From positions 310,001 through 374,000 of the forward strand of contig NZ_JANZKW010000001.1 of the NCBI RefSeq assembly GCF_027257935.1: 64,000 nt of DNA, written 5' to 3'. Shown here one piece after another: positions 1 through 10,288 of this stretch. Both the position numbers and the translations under genes were made by a program. Origin of the DNA: Chitinimonas sp. BJYL2. Its GTDB lineage: Bacteria; Pseudomonadota; Gammaproteobacteria; Burkholderiales; Chitinimonadaceae. The notes below the pieces were generated by a model, which ran no database searches, was not told the origin of the DNA, and saw only the letters and a list, made by a program, of their open reading frames with translations. The stretch's first letter is position 1. Each line of letters begins with the position of its first letter.

Positions 1-86
1 GCAGGCTGATCTCCGGCGCGCATGGTAGCAGCACACTTGTTGCATTCCTCATTCCAGCCCGGAAAGTTCCCCACACCCAACGGCAT
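1..86 (-). CDS. possible partial CDS running off the left edge
   Basis: An open frame on the minus strand with an ATG at 86 stays open to the window edge (28 codons). The same frame is open back to a TGA at 150-152. It reads MPLGVGNFPGWNEECNKC and contains a CxxC pair, which looks more protein-like than a random shadow. I do not recognise the family, no strong ribosome binding site is visible before the ATG, and the start could lie further upstream. It would be transcribed divergently from the dehydrogenase gene to its right. Low confidence, because 50 open codons can occur by chance in G+C-rich DNA. Confidence 0.3.
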   Translation of the reverse strand, partial: MPLGVGNFPGWNEECNKCAATMRAGDQP

Positions 87-211
87 GCCACCCAGGCTGG
101 CGCCGATGAGGCGAGGCTGATCGCTTACAATACAGGTTGCGGCGGCAGGTCATGCCGACCGCACAGGCTTGCCCGGCAGACCGGGCCACCCCGATACAGA
201 CTGGATTGCCC

Positions 212-1819
212 ATGCTTCGCCTCAACGAACTCCGCCTTGAACTCGATCACACCCCGGAACAACTGGATACCGCGCTGCGCGAGCGCCTGCGCATCAAGCC
301 CGCCGACCTGATCGGTTTTACAGTCTTCCGGCGCGGTTATGACGCGCGACGTGGCCAGATCACCCTGGTCTATACGCTGGATGTCGAGGTACGCAATGAG
401 GAGACGGTATTACGCCGGCTCGCGGGTGACAACAAGATCGGCCCGGCGCCCGATATGACGTATCGCCCTGTCGGCCATGCACCGGCCGGATTGCCGCATC
501 GGCCCGTGGTGGTGGGTTTCGGTCCCTGCGGCATCTTCGCGGCACTGATCCTCGCGGAAATGGGCTTCAACCCCATCGTGCTTGAACGCGGCAAGGAAGT
601 CCGCCAGCGCACCCAGGATACCTGGGGCCTGTGGCGCAAGAACACACTGAACCCGGAGTCCAACGTTCAGTACGGTGAGGGTGGCGCGGGCACGTTCTCG
701 GATGGCAAGCTCTACAGCCAGATCAGCGATCCGCGCTTTCTGGGCCGCAAGGTGCTCAAGGAGTTTGTGGCGGCAGGTGCACCGGAAGAAATCCTCTATG
801 TGAGCAAGCCCCATATCGGCACCTTCAAGCTCGTCAGCATGGTCGAGATCATGCGACAGAAGATCATCGATCTGGGCGGTGAAATCCGCTTTGAACAGAA
901 GGTGACCGACCTGCTGATCGAGGGTGCAGAGGGTAGCCGCCAGGTGCGCGGGCTACGCCTCGCCAGCGGCGAAGAAATCCGTACCGATCACGTGGTGATG
1001 GCACTGGGTCACAGCGCACGCGATACCTTCACCATGCTGCACGAGCGCGGTGTGTTCATGGAGGCCAAGCCATTCTCGGTGGGTTTCCGGATTGAACACC
1101 CGCAATCACTGATCGACCGCGCCCGTTTTGGCAAGCATGCCGGCAACCCGGTACTTGGCGCCGCGGATTACAAGCTGGTCCATCACGCCAGCAATGGTCG
1201 CTCCGTGTATAGCTTCTGCATGTGCCCCGGTGGCACCGTAGTCGCCGCCACCTCCGAACCCAATCGTGTGGTCACCAACGGGATGAGCCAGTACTCACGC
1301 AACGAGCGCAATGCCAATGCGGGCATCGTCGTGGGTATCGGGCCAGCCGACTATCCCGGTGATGTGCTGGCCGGCATGGCCTTCCAGCGCGAACTGGAAT
1401 CGCACGCCTTCGTGCTCGGCGGTGGCGATTACAGCGCGCCAGGGCAACTGGTGGGTGACTTTCTGGCGGGTCGCTCGTCCACCCAGCTGGGTGCCGTGCA
1501 ACCCTCTTACAAACCTGGCGTCAAGCTTGGCGATCTCGCCACGGCACTACCGGACTACGCGATCCAGGCCATGCGTGAAGCGATTCCCGCATTTGCACGC
1601 CAAATACGTGGCTTTGACATGCCCGATGCCGTGCTGACTGGCGTGGAAACCCGCACCTCCTCACCTGTGCGGCTCACTCGCGGGGAAGACTGCCAAAGCC
1701 TCAATGTGCGAGGCCTGTTCCCGGCTGGCGAAGGTGCCGGCTATGCGGGCGGGATTCTCTCGGCAGGGGTGGACGGCATCCGCGTTGCGGAAGCTGTTGC
1801 GCAAGCCATTCTGGGCTAA
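212..1819 (+). CDS. FAD-dependent dehydrogenase (COG2509-type)
   Basis: Predicted flavoprotein oxidoreductase of about 535 residues; its physiological substrate is unknown. After an N-terminal domain of about 95 residues comes the Rossmann dinucleotide motif GFGPCG (about 102-107), followed by a Glu at the end of the second strand (VLERGKE), as is usual for FAD binding. The C-terminus has GLFPAGEGAGYAGGI, the second FAD-contact motif of this superfamily. The frame can be extended upstream to a TTG at 137 or an ATG at 152. I chose 212 because MLRLNELRLELDH is the typical family N-terminus and the upstream residues look non-conserved. No operon partner is evident; the next gene, tRNA-Pro, is convergent. 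Confidence 0.85.
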   Translation: MLRLNELRLELDHTPEQLDTALRERLRIKPADLIGFTVFRRGYDARRGQITLVYTLDVEVRNEETVLRRLAGDNKIGPAPDMTYRPVGHAPAGLPHRPVVVGFGPCGIFAALILAEMGFNPIVLERGKEVRQRTQDTWGLWRKNTLNPESNVQYGEGGAGTFSDGKLYSQISDPRFLGRKVLKEFVAAGAPEEILYVSKPHIGTFKLVSMVEIMRQKIIDLGGEIRFEQKVTDLLIEGAEGSRQVRGLRLASGEEIRTDHVVMALGHSARDTFTMLHERGVFMEAKPFSVGFRIEHPQSLIDRARFGKHAGNPVLGAADYKLVHHASNGRSVYSFCMCPGGTVVAATSEPNRVVTNGMSQYSRNERNANAGIVVGIGPADYPGDVLAGMAFQRELESHAFVLGGGDYSAPGQLVGDFLAGRSSTQLGAVQPSYKPGVKLGDLATALPDYAIQAMREAIPAFARQIRGFDMPDAVLTGVETRTSSPVRLTRGEDCQSLNVRGLFPAGEGAGYAGGILSAGVDGIRVAEAVAQAILG

Positions 1820-1985
1820 GCAAGCCGGACTGAAGGCGTAAGGTGGCGGGCAATATGCCGCGCATGGCCGGTGTTCGCCAAAGAGCCCACCGAGCCCAAG
1901 CGGCCGCAGCCGTGCATGGGGCCGCAGGGCGGCAGTAACAGGGACAGCGGCACACACCAACAAGCACGGCACGACGCACAAAGAA

Positions 1986-2016
1986 AAAGGCCTGCAGACA
2001 TTGTCTGCAGGCCTTT
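1986..2016 (-). terminator. long near-perfect hairpin terminator after tRNA-Pro
   Basis: Two 15-nt complementary arms (1986-2000 and 2002-2016) are separated by a single base. Read on the minus strand the hairpin is followed by TTTTTCTTT, giving a classical factor-independent terminator just downstream of tRNA-Pro. It lies in the 203-base gap between the dehydrogenase stop and the tRNA; nothing else was seen in that gap. The symmetry could also stop transcripts arriving from the plus strand. Confidence 0.8.
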
Positions 2017-2022
2017 GATTCT

Positions 2023-2099
2023 TGGTCGGAGCGAGAGGATTCGAACCTCCGACCCCTTGCACCCCATGCAAGTGCGCTACCAGGCTGCGCCACGCTCCG
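2023..2099 (-). tRNA. tRNA-Pro (anticodon GGG)
   Basis: 77-nt cloverleaf on the minus strand. The acceptor stem CGGAGCG pairs with CGCTCCG, the T arm GGTTCGAATCC is present, and the encoded CCA lies at 2025-2023. The anticodon stem CTTGC/GCAAG encloses the loop ATGGGGT, giving anticodon GGG, which reads CCC/CCU proline codons. It follows the MerR gene closely and precedes a strong terminator. Confidence 0.95.
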
Positions 2100-2148
2100 A
2101 CTCGGAAGAGCGCGGATTATACCCGAGATTATCTGGCTGGCAAGCCGC

Positions 2149-2562
2149 TTATGCCCGGATGAAATCGCGCAGTGCAATCAGCTCCACGCGCAGGCGGCGT
2201 AACGTTGCCTGCGCACTGGCATCCATCTCCGCCTCATGCTCCAGCGCCGCACCCAGGCTGGGTTCACCATGTTCAGCGGCGTCCAGTGCATGTTGCTCCA
2301 GACGGTTACGCGCACCACTGATGGTAAAACCCTCTTCGTACAGCAAAGTACGAATACGCCGAACCAGCAGCACTTCGTGGTGCTGGTAGTAGCGCCGGTT
2401 GCCACGCCGCTTGACTGGTCGCAACTGGGTGAACTCCTGCTCCCAGTAGCGCAGCACATGCGGCTTCACCCCGCACAGTTCGCTGACTTCACCAATGGTG
2501 AAGTAGCGTTTGGCGGGGATAGGCGGTAACTCAGTTCGGGGCGACGAGCTTTCCGTCTGCAT
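2149..2562 (-). CDS. MerR-family regulator, ihfA-linked type
   Basis: 137-residue DNA-binding protein. Residues about 20-90 form a MerR winged helix-turn-helix: [25 protein letters not shown], split here as [15 protein letters not shown] and [10 protein letters not shown], then [10 protein letters not shown] for the wing. The C-terminal part is predicted helical and has no Cys ligands, so this is not a metal sensor of the CueR or ZntR kind. The start overlaps the last 32 bases of ihfA in another frame, suggesting translational coupling. A MerR-like gene after ihfA is a conserved arrangement in proteobacteria; its effector and targets are not known. Confidence 0.85.
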   Translation of the reverse strand: MQTESSSPRTELPPIPAKRYFTIGEVSELCGVKPHVLRYWEQEFTQLRPVKRRGNRRYYQHHEVLLVRRIRTLLYEEGFTISGARNRLEQHALDAAEHGEPSLGAALEHEAEMDASAQATLRRLRVELIALRDFIRA

Positions 2563-2851
2563 AGTTGTCTTCCACCATGCCCTTCAGTTTCTGGCTGGCA
2601 TGGAAAGTGACCACGCGGCGAGCCGAGATCGGAATCTCTTCGCCAGTTTTAGGGTTGCGACCAGGACGCTGCGGCTTGTCGCGCAGCTGGAAATTGCCGA
2701 AACCGGACAACTTCACACTTTCCCCCGCTTCGAGCGACTGGCGGATTTCTTCGAAGAAGGCCTCCACCATGTCTTTTGCTTCACGTTTGTTGAGGCCAAC
2801 CTTGTCAAACAACAGGTCAGCCAGTTCGGCTTTAGTCAGAGTCAATCCCAT
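2531..2851 (-). CDS. ihfA: integration host factor alpha subunit
   Basis: 106-residue DNABII protein that forms the IHF heterodimer with IhfB and sharply bends DNA. The family hallmarks [10 protein letters not shown] and [10 protein letters not shown] are present; the Pro in the second belongs to the intercalating beta arm. The start ATG at 2851 gives [13 protein letters not shown], matching the usual N-terminus. A GTG at 2884 would add 11 residues and lies 10 bases from the pheT stop, so it cannot be excluded. The gene sits directly after pheT, as in E. coli and many proteobacteria, and is probably co-transcribed with pheST. Confidence 0.95.
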   Translation of the reverse strand: MGLTLTKAELADLLFDKVGLNKREAKDMVEAFFEEIRQSLEAGESVKLSGFGNFQLRDKPQRPGRNPKTGEEIPISARRVVTFHASQKLKGMVEDNYADGKLVAPN

Positions 2852-2894
2852 GATTTTCTGAGGCAGGAATCGTCGCAAATTCACTATCCGGCGC

Positions 2895-5258
2895 TTAGCT
2901 GCGGAGCTCGGCCTGGACGCGTTGTTGCACCGCGACGATGAGTTGTGAGACGGCAGAATCGATGTCCGCGTCCGAAAGGTTTTTCTGAGTATCTTGCAAT
3001 ATCACCTTGAATGCAAGGCTCTTTTTCCCTTCCGGCACCCCTGCGCCGCGGTACACATCGAAGCATTCAATGGTCTTCACGCAGGGCTGCTTAGCCGTAG
3101 CGAACGCATCGAGAATCTGCTGATATTGCACCGCATCATCCACCACAAAAGCGAGGTCGCGGCGTACCGGCTGGAGCTTGGAAACTGGCTGCGACTTGAC
3201 CAGATCACGCGCAGTCAGCGCCGACAGGTTCAACTCAAACAGCACGGGTGCAGCGGGCAGATCATAGCGCTGTACCCACTGCGGATGCAGCTCACCCAGC
3301 ACGCCGATATCGCGGCCATCCAATATCACACGGGCGCAACGACCCGGGTGGAATGCCGGGTGCTCGGCCTTCTCGAAACGCGCGTGGCGCGGGGCCAGCA
3401 GCGCTTCGACATCGGCCTTGATGTCATAAAAATCCACGCGCTCAGCCTTGGCACCCCACTGCTCAGCCACGCGAGCGCCATAGGCCAGACCCGCGATCAT
3501 TTCGGGTTGCTGCTCGGCCTGGGTGCCGTGGAACACACGCGCCACCTCAAACAGACGCACGCGCTCATGCTTGCGGTTGAGATTGCCGGCCAGCGTATGG
3601 ATCAAGCCGCCAATCAGGGTCGAGCGCATCACGCTCATCTGGCTGGCAATCGGGTTGATCAGCTTGACCGGCTGCGCATTGGCAGCGAAGTCCGCTTCCC
3701 ATTGCGACTCCACAAATGCGTAGCTGACGATTTCCTGGTAATCGCGCGATGCCAGCAGCTGCTTGATCGCCAGCGCCTCGCGGCGGCGGCCATCCTGCGC
3801 CAACATGGCCTGCGGTGCCGTTGGTGCGCGCGTGGGGACATTGTCGTAGCCGTACAGGCGCGCAACTTCTTCGATCAGGTCTTCTTCGATGGCGATATCG
3901 AAGCGGTAGCTCGGCGGCGTGACGTGCAGCGCTTCACCACTAGCGACGACCGTCAGGCCCAGCTTTTCGAACATGGCTTGCAAGGTAGTAACCGGCAGCT
4001 CTATGCCCAGCACCTTGGTCACGCGCGCAGGGCGCAATGCCACGGCAGGACGGGCTGGCAAAGTAGCCAGCGCCTCGCTGACCGGGCCGGCCTGGCCGCC
4101 ACAGATGCTGAGCACCAGCTCCGTAGCGCGCTCCAGGGCATCACGGCAATGCCCGAAGTCGACACCACGCTCGAAACGGTGGCTGGAATCGGAGCCAAAG
4201 CCCAAGCGGCGGCTCTTGCCGGCGATCACGTTCGGGGCGAAGTAGGCAGATTCGAGGAACACATCCTGCGTTTCGCCAATCTGTACCGAAGTAGGCTGAC
4301 CGCCCATGATGCCGGCCAGGGCAACGGGGCCGTTGGCATCGGCGATCACCAGCATGTCCGGTTCCAGCGCCAGCGTCTTGCCATTGAGCAGCTCAAGCTG
4401 TTCGCCAGCGGCCGCAAATCGCACGCTCACGGTGCCAGACAGCTTGGCATGGTCGAACGCATGCATGGGCTGGCCCTGCTCCAGCAGGATGTAATTGGTG
4501 ATATCGACTAGCGCGGAGATCGAGCGGATACCGCTGCGCTCCAATCGGCGCTTCATCCAAACCGGCGTAGGTGCCGCGGCATTGACGCCACGCACCACAC
4601 GTCCAGCGTAGCGCGGGCAGGCATCGGCAGCATCGAGCTTGATATCGCGGCGGTCGTCGATCTGCGGACTAACCGTGGCAATTGCGACCGGCTTGTAGTC
4701 CGCACCCGTCAGTGCAGCGACTTCGCGGGCGATGCCGCTCAGGCTCAGGCAGTCAGCGCGGTTCGGGGTCAGCTTGAGGGTCAGGATGCGGTCGTCGAGC
4801 GCGTAGTATTCGCGGAAATCCTGCCCGACCGGCGCATCGGCCGGCAGCAGCAAGAGGCCATCGCTCTCTTCGCTGACGCCCAGCTCGCGTGCTGAGCACA
4901 GCATGCCGAAGCTTTCCACGCCACGCAGCTTGGCTTCCTTGATCTGGAAGTCACCGGGTAACTGCGCACCAACCAATGCGCACGGGACTTTCACGCCTGG
5001 TGCGACATTGGGTGCACCGCAAACGATCTGCAGCAAATCCCCGCCCAAACCGGCATCGACCTTGCAGACGTTGAGTTTCTCGGCGTTCTCGTGCTTGCGC
5101 ACCTCAACCACCTGAGCCACGACCACCTTGTTGAAAGCGGGTGCAGCCGGGTCGTTCTCTTCGACTTCTAGGCCGGCCATCGTCAGCAATTCGGCCAGCT
5201 GGGCGTTATCGAGTGACGGATTCACCAGCTCACGGAGCCATTGTTCAGAGAATTTCAT
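2895..5258 (-). CDS. pheT: phenylalanyl-tRNA synthetase beta subunit
   Basis: 787 residues, close to the usual length. It pairs with PheS in an alpha2-beta2 cytoplasmic enzyme that charges tRNA-Phe. The N-terminus [14 protein letters not shown] and the following tRNA-binding EMAP-like domain (about 39-148) are typical. The B3/B4 editing region follows in the middle. The last ~95 residues form the anticodon-binding FDX-ACB domain, recognised from [14 protein letters not shown] and [13 protein letters not shown]. It starts 67 bases after pheS and is followed by ihfA. Confidence 0.97.
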   Translation of the reverse strand: MKFSEQWLRELVNPSLDNAQLAELLTMAGLEVEENDPAAPAFNKVVVAQVVEVRKHENAEKLNVCKVDAGLGGDLLQIVCGAPNVAPGVKVPCALVGAQLPGDFQIKEAKLRGVESFGMLCSARELGVSEESDGLLLLPADAPVGQDFREYYALDDRILTLKLTPNRADCLSLSGIAREVAALTGADYKPVAIATVSPQIDDRRDIKLDAADACPRYAGRVVRGVNAAAPTPVWMKRRLERSGIRSISALVDITNYILLEQGQPMHAFDHAKLSGTVSVRFAAAGEQLELLNGKTLALEPDMLVIADANGPVALAGIMGGQPTSVQIGETQDVFLESAYFAPNVIAGKSRRLGFGSDSSHRFERGVDFGHCRDALERATELVLSICGGQAGPVSEALATLPARPAVALRPARVTKVLGIELPVTTLQAMFEKLGLTVVASGEALHVTPPSYRFDIAIEEDLIEEVARLYGYDNVPTRAPTAPQAMLAQDGRRREALAIKQLLASRDYQEIVSYAFVESQWEADFAANAQPVKLINPIASQMSVMRSTLIGGLIHTLAGNLNRKHERVRLFEVARVFHGTQAEQQPEMIAGLAYGARVAEQWGAKAERVDFYDIKADVEALLAPRHARFEKAEHPAFHPGRCARVILDGRDIGVLGELHPQWVQRYDLPAAPVLFELNLSALTARDLVKSQPVSKLQPVRRDLAFVVDDAVQYQQILDAFATAKQPCVKTIECFDVYRGAGVPEGKKSLAFKVILQDTQKNLSDADIDSAVSQLIVAVQQRVQAELRS

Positions 5259-5325
5259 GCCTTCTATCCTTCAGGACGGGCAACGCATCTTGGCGCTGCC
5301 GGGAATGCGGTTTCGGTCTGCCGGC

Positions 5326-6330
<1,005 letters not shown>

Positions 6331-6426
6331 TCACTCCAGAAGATCGCTGGCGATGAGTTCTCGATAGTCGAAAATCCATGGCCAGCAGGCCTGCGGGATG
6401 GGAATGCGGGCGAGAGCGGGGACAAA

Positions 6427-6452
6427 AAAAGGGAGGCTCACGCCTCCCTTTT
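6427..6452 (-). terminator. terminator or attenuator between rplT and pheS
   Basis: Perfect 11-bp stem (6427-6437 with 6442-6452) and a 4-base loop. On the minus strand it is followed by a run of seven T residues, counting the end of the stem. It lies 14 bases after the rplT stop and about 100 bases before the pheS start. It could end the infC-rpmI-rplT message or act as a partial terminator limiting pheST expression. Confidence 0.8.
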
Positions 6453-6466
6453 CAGCTTTGTGTCGC

Positions 6467-6826
6467 TCAGGCTGCGAGGCTGGCCTTGGCTTGCACAACG
6501 AGTTGTGCAAACGTTGCCTTGTCGAACACAGCCAGATCGGCCAGCACCTTACGATCGATTGTGATCGAGGCGCGCTTGAGGCCGTTCATGAACTTGCTGT
6601 AGCTCAGGCCCAGTTCACGCGAAGCTGCATTGATACGTGCAATCCACAGCTGACGGAACTGACGCTTCCGTTGACGACGGTCACGGTAAGCATATTGACC
6701 TGCCTTCATCACCGCCTGTTTGGCGATGCGATAGACATTCTTACGACGACCACGATAACCCTTGGCAAGGGCCAGTACTTTTTTGTGACGGGCGCGGGCT
6801 GTTACACCACGTTTAACGCGAGGCAT
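6467..6826 (-). CDS. rplT: 50S ribosomal protein L20
   Basis: 119 residues, matching bL20. The start [18 protein letters not shown] and the internal [18 protein letters not shown] are family signatures. L20 binds 23S rRNA early in 50S assembly; in E. coli it also represses translation of its own infC-rpmI-rplT operon. The same operon order is kept here, with rpmI 23 bases upstream. Confidence 0.98.
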   Translation of the reverse strand: MPRVKRGVTARARHKKVLALAKGYRGRRKNVYRIAKQAVMKAGQYAYRDRRQRKRQFRQLWIARINAASRELGLSYSKFMNGLKRASITIDRKVLADLAVFDKATFAQLVVQAKASLAA

Positions 6827-6849
6827 GGCTGATTTCCTTCCCTAGAAGA

Positions 6850-7050
6850 TTAAGCAGAGTAAGGCAGCATGGCGCGAACGGAAGCCATGTTGGTCGGGTG
6901 GACCATCGTGGTGCCGCGCAGCTGGCGCTTGTTCTTGGTGGTCTTCTTGGTCAGGATGTGGCGCTTGAACGCTTTGCTGCGCTTGACGCCGCCATTGCCC
7001 AACACCTTCAAGCGCTTCTTGGCGCTCGACTTGGTCTTCATCTTCGGCAT
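6850..7050 (-). CDS. rpmI: 50S ribosomal protein L35
   Basis: 66-residue bL35, starting [18 protein letters not shown]. The ATG at 7050 is preceded by CTGGAG at good spacing, so the in-frame upstream extension to 7104 is not used. The protein is very basic, as expected for a small rRNA-binding ribosomal protein. It sits between infC and rplT. Confidence 0.97.
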   Translation of the reverse strand: MPKMKTKSSAKKRLKVLGNGGVKRSKAFKRHILTKKTTKNKRQLRGTTMVHPTNMASVRAMLPYSA

Positions 7051-7184
7051 GACATACTCCAGAATTGCCTGGTTCTGATTAGGCGCTGGGCGGCGCGAAC
7101 GCACTTAATACCCAACACCACGCTTTTTGCGGCAAGTGGCCGGTAGACCGGCCGGGGCTTGCCGCCACCCCGTATCGGTGATGC

Positions 7185-7706
7185 CTACTGCTTCTTCTTC
7201 GGTGCCAGCATCATGATCATCTGACGACCTTCAAGCTTGGGGAACTGCTCAACAACCGCCAGTTCAGCAAGATCAGATTCGATACGGCGCAACTGCGCCA
7301 TGCCGATTTCCTGGTGCGCCATTTCACGACCACGATAACGCAAGGTGATCTTCGCCTTGTCGCCTTCTTCCAGGAAGCGCGTCACATTGCGCAGCTTGAC
7401 CTGATAGTCGTTCTCGTCAGTGCCCGGACGGAATTTAACTTCCTTGATCTGGACCTGCTTGACCTTGAGCTTTTGCTCATGGCGCTTCTTGCTCTCGCGG
7501 TACTTGAACTTGCCGAAGTCCATCAAACGGCAAACCGGCGGGATCGCGTTAGGTGCAATCTCGACGAGATCCACTTCGCGCTCTTCGGCCATACGCAAGG
7601 CTTCAGCCAGGCTCACAATGCCGAGCTGTTCGTTGTTGTCGTCACTGAGACGCACTTCGCGGGCGGTAATTTCACCGTTGATCCGCAGCTCCTTATCTTG
7701 AGCGAT
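7185..7706 (-). CDS. infC: translation initiation factor IF-3, ATC start
   Basis: 173 residues. IF-3 binds the 30S subunit, blocks premature 50S joining and discriminates against incorrect start codons. The true N-terminus [20 protein letters not shown] is encoded in frame upstream of the first conventional start (a GTG at 7655). An in-frame TAA lies only three codons before the ATC at 7706-7704. AGGGAG sits nine bases upstream of this ATC, so ATC is the evident initiation codon. In E. coli infC uses the non-canonical AUU, which lets IF-3 repress itself; the same logic is inferred here. The N-domain, the Lys-rich linker and the C-domain ending MMLAPKKKQ are all present. Confidence 0.95.
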   Translation of the reverse strand: MAQDKELRINGEITAREVRLSDDNNEQLGIVSLAEALRMAEEREVDLVEIAPNAIPPVCRLMDFGKFKYRESKKRHEQKLKVKQVQIKEVKFRPGTDENDYQVKLRNVTRFLEEGDKAKITLRYRGREMAHQEIGMAQLRRIESDLAELAVVEQFPKLEGRQMIMMLAPKKKQ

Positions 7707-7757
7707 AGCAGCTTACTCCCTAAGAAAAAATGAAAACCGCGCGTCCTACGCAGAACA

Positions 7758-7777
7758 GCCTCGTATCGCAACGAGGC
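7758..7777 (-). other. hairpin between thrS and infC
   Basis: A 7-bp stem (7758-7764 with 7771-7777) and 6-base loop lie in the 83 bases between the thrS stop and the infC start. No T-run follows on the minus strand, so it is not a clear terminator; it may belong to the infC leader. Low confidence in any function. Confidence 0.35.
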
Positions 7778-7789
7778 CATCGGGCCCAA

Positions 7790-9691
7790 TCAGATCAGCT
7801 CTGCCTTCCAGCGCGTAATCAGCGCATCCAGCGTCATCTGACCCAGATCTTCACCACCGCGGGAACGCACGGCAACTAATCCGGCAGACTTTTCCTTATC
7901 GCCCAGCACAATCTGATAAGGCAGCTTCTGCAAGCTATGTTCGCGGATTTTAAAGCTTATTTTGTCGCTTCTCAAGTCCGACTCGACACGGAAGCCCGCT
8001 TCCTTGAGTTTTGCGGTGACATCCAGTGCGTAATCGGCCTGATGCTCACTGATGCTCATCACCACCGCTTGCACGGGTGCAAGCCACAACGGAAACGCAC
8101 CAGCATGATTCTCGATCAGGATACCCAAGAATCGCTCCAGCGAACCCAGGATCGCACGATGCAGCATGACGGGACGCTTACGGGCACTTTCTTCCGAGCT
8201 GACGTACTCCGCATCAAGACGTTCCGGCAACACGAAATCCAGCTGCAGGGTACCGCACTGCCAGGAACGGCCCAGCGCATCCTTGATGTGATATTCGATC
8301 TTGGGGCCATAGAAAGCCCCCTCACCCGGCAGCTCTTCCCATTCCACGCCACAGGCACGCAAGGCATCACGCAGGCCGTTTTCCGCCTTGTCCCAAGTCT
8401 CATCGGTGCCGGCACGCTTTTCAGGGCGCAGGCTGAGCTTGATGGCGACGTTATCAAAACCGAAATCGCGATAGACCGACATCGCCAGCTCGTTGAAAGC
8501 GCGGGACTCAGCCACGATCTGGTCTTCGGTACAGAAGATATGCGCATCATCCTGGACAAAACCGCGCACCCGCAGGATGCCATGCAGGGCACCCGATGGC
8601 TCGTTGCGATGGCAGGCGCCAAACTCCGCGAGGCGCATCGGCAGGTCACGGTACGAACGCAGGCCGCTGTTGAAGATTTGCACATGGGCCGGACAGTTCA
8701 TCGGCTTGACCGCGTAATCGCGCTTCTCCGACTCCGTCGTGAACATGTTCTCGCGATAGTTTTCCCAGTGGCCTGACTTCTCCCACAGCACACGATCCAT
8801 GACCATGGGCGTGCGAACCTCTTGGTAGCCCGCCCTGTCTAGCCGCTTGCGCATGTATTGCTCGACGGACTGCCACAGGCTCCAACCCTTGGGATGCCAG
8901 AACACCATCCCAGGCGCCTCATCCTGCATATGAAACAGGTCGAGCTGCCTACCCAGCTTGCGGTGATCGCGCTTCTCGGCCTCTTCCAGCATATGGAGAT
9001 GCTGTTCGAGATCTTCCTTCTTGGCCCAGGCCGTGCCGTAAATACGTTGCAGCATCTCGTTACGGCTGTCACCACGCCAGTAAGCGCCCGCCACTTTCAT
9101 CAGCTTGAAAACCTTGAGCTTCCCCGTTGACGGGACATGCGGGCCGCGGCACAGGTCCGTAAACTCGCCTTCGCGATATAGCGACAAAGCCTCATTGGAG
9201 GGGATGCTCTCAATGATTTCGGCCTTGTACTTCTCGCCGATGCCATTGAAATAGGCCACTGCCTCATCCCGCGAGAGCTCATAACGTTCGACGGGAATAT
9301 CCCGCTTGGCCAGCTCGGCCATCTTGTTCTCGATCGCCGTCAGGTCTTCGGGTGTGAAGGGGCGCTTGTAGCTGAAGTCGTAAAAGAAACCATGCTCAAT
9401 GACCGGGCCGATCGTGACCTGCGCCTCAGGGAACAGCGACTTCACCGCATAGGCAAGCAAATGCGCGGTGGAGTGGCGAATCACCTCAAGACCATCAGGA
9501 TCCTTATCCGTCACGATGGCCAACTGAACATCACGGTCGATCAGATAAGAGGTGTCGACCAGCTTGCCGTCGACCTTGCCGGCAAGGGCAGCGCGGGCAA
9601 GGCCGGCACCGATGCTGGCGGCCACATCGGCAACGCGCAGGGGTTGGTCATAACTGCGCTGGGAGCCGTCGGGAAGCGTGACGATGGGCAT
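7790..9691 (-). CDS. thrS: threonyl-tRNA synthetase
   Basis: 633 residues. The N-terminal TGS domain (1-60) is followed by the editing domain with the zinc-type HxxxH motif HSTAH (about 73-77). Next come the class II catalytic core, with [12 protein letters not shown] (the Cys is a zinc ligand) and [14 protein letters not shown], and a C-terminal anticodon-binding domain. The start at 9691 is supported by AAGGTGG seven bases before [11 protein letters not shown]; an upstream in-frame start at 9709 is rejected. thrS-infC-rpmI-rplT is a widespread conserved order. Confidence 0.97.
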   Translation of the reverse strand: MPIVTLPDGSQRSYDQPLRVADVAASIGAGLARAALAGKVDGKLVDTSYLIDRDVQLAIVTDKDPDGLEVIRHSTAHLLAYAVKSLFPEAQVTIGPVIEHGFFYDFSYKRPFTPEDLTAIENKMAELAKRDIPVERYELSRDEAVAYFNGIGEKYKAEIIESIPSNEALSLYREGEFTDLCRGPHVPSTGKLKVFKLMKVAGAYWRGDSRNEMLQRIYGTAWAKKEDLEQHLHMLEEAEKRDHRKLGRQLDLFHMQDEAPGMVFWHPKGWSLWQSVEQYMRKRLDRAGYQEVRTPMVMDRVLWEKSGHWENYRENMFTTESEKRDYAVKPMNCPAHVQIFNSGLRSYRDLPMRLAEFGACHRNEPSGALHGILRVRGFVQDDAHIFCTEDQIVAESRAFNELAMSVYRDFGFDNVAIKLSLRPEKRAGTDETWDKAENGLRDALRACGVEWEELPGEGAFYGPKIEYHIKDALGRSWQCGTLQLDFVLPERLDAEYVSSEESARKRPVMLHRAILGSLERFLGILIENHAGAFPLWLAPVQAVVMSISEHQADYALDVTAKLKEAGFRVESDLRSDKISFKIREHSLQKLPYQIVLGDKEKSAGLVAVRSRGGEDLGQMTLDALITRWKAELI

Positions 9692-9734
9692 TTGGTTCCA
9701 CCTTTGCAAATACTGCGAACGATACAGACGAAAA

Positions 9735-9760
9735 AAAAGTGCGACCTAAGTCGCACTTTT
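9735..9760 (-). terminator. terminator between tRNA-Val and thrS
   Basis: 11-bp stem (9735-9745 with 9750-9760) with a 4-base loop, followed on the minus strand by a run of eight T residues including the stem end. It probably ends the tRNA-Val transcript. It lies 44 bases before the thrS start, so the thrS promoter must overlap or follow it, unless readthrough drives thrS. Confidence 0.8.
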
Positions 9761-9852
9761 CTTTGAACAAACGAATTCCGAAAGCCGACTCAGCCCTGAT
9801 TGAGTGTGCCGGTAGTAGTAGTTCGGAATGACATGATCATTTGCTCCGATGT

Positions 9853-9929
9853 TGGTAGGCGCGATTGGACTCGAACCAACGACCCCCACCATGTCAAGGT
9901 GGTGCTCTAACCAGCTGAGCTACGCGCCT
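9853..9929 (-). tRNA. tRNA-Val (anticodon GAC)
   Basis: 77-nt cloverleaf on the minus strand. The acceptor AGGCGCG pairs with CGCGCCT, the D arm GCTCAGCTGGTTAGAGC and T arm GGTTCGAGTCC are present, and CCA is encoded at 9855-9853. The anticodon stem CCACC/GGTGG encloses TTGACAT, giving GAC for GUC/GUU valine codons. It lies between the complex I operon and thrS. Confidence 0.95.
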
Positions 9930-9985
9930 GAAGAGCTGCGCATTCTAGGGATTGCATCCGCTTCTGGCAAGCCCCCGATGCAAAT

Positions 9986-10288
9986 TTAGTTTCCCGGCTG
10001 TCGCCACAGGTAGCGCATCACAAACCCGGGGTAGGCGGCCACAACAAACAGCGCAAACGTTGTCGCATAGAACGGCCACTTCTGATCATGCACAGGCCCG
10101 ACACGACTTTCCAGCCAAAGACCCAGCCCGCCGACCAGCACGTACAGCAGGCAGAGCTCGATCAGACGCCAGCCCAGCGACTTACCCGCGGCAACCTTGG
10201 GGCCTATCAGGAAGAGGCGCTCAACCATGAATGGCAAATTGGCGGCCAAGGCCGCCAATCCGAGATAAACGATCAGCGCAGCGCTCAC
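9986..10288 (-). CDS. DUF2818 membrane protein at the end of the nuo operon
   Basis: 100 residues with three likely membrane segments (about 4-22, 42-60 and 72-90). It begins inside nuoN through a 4-base ATGA overlap, so it is translationally coupled to the complex I operon. From family knowledge, DUF2818 genes follow nuoN in many betaproteobacteria. That suggests an accessory or assembly role for NADH dehydrogenase, but no biochemical function can be read from the sequence. No cofactor motif or Cys cluster is present. Confidence 0.85.
   Translation of the reverse strand: MSAALIVYLGLAALAANLPFMVERLFLIGPKVAAGKSLGWRLIELCLLYVLVGGLGLWLESRVGPVHDQKWPFYATTFALFVVAAYPGFVMRYLWRQPGN

Noticed and set aside
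1701-2177. Minus-strand frames crossing tRNA-Pro
   Set aside because: They are artefacts of translating the tRNA and its terminator; the typical [13 protein letters not shown] string comes from the tRNA itself.
9692-9852. T-box or other riboswitch before thrS
   Set aside because: Only a simple terminator hairpin is present; no T-box sequence or specifier loop was found.
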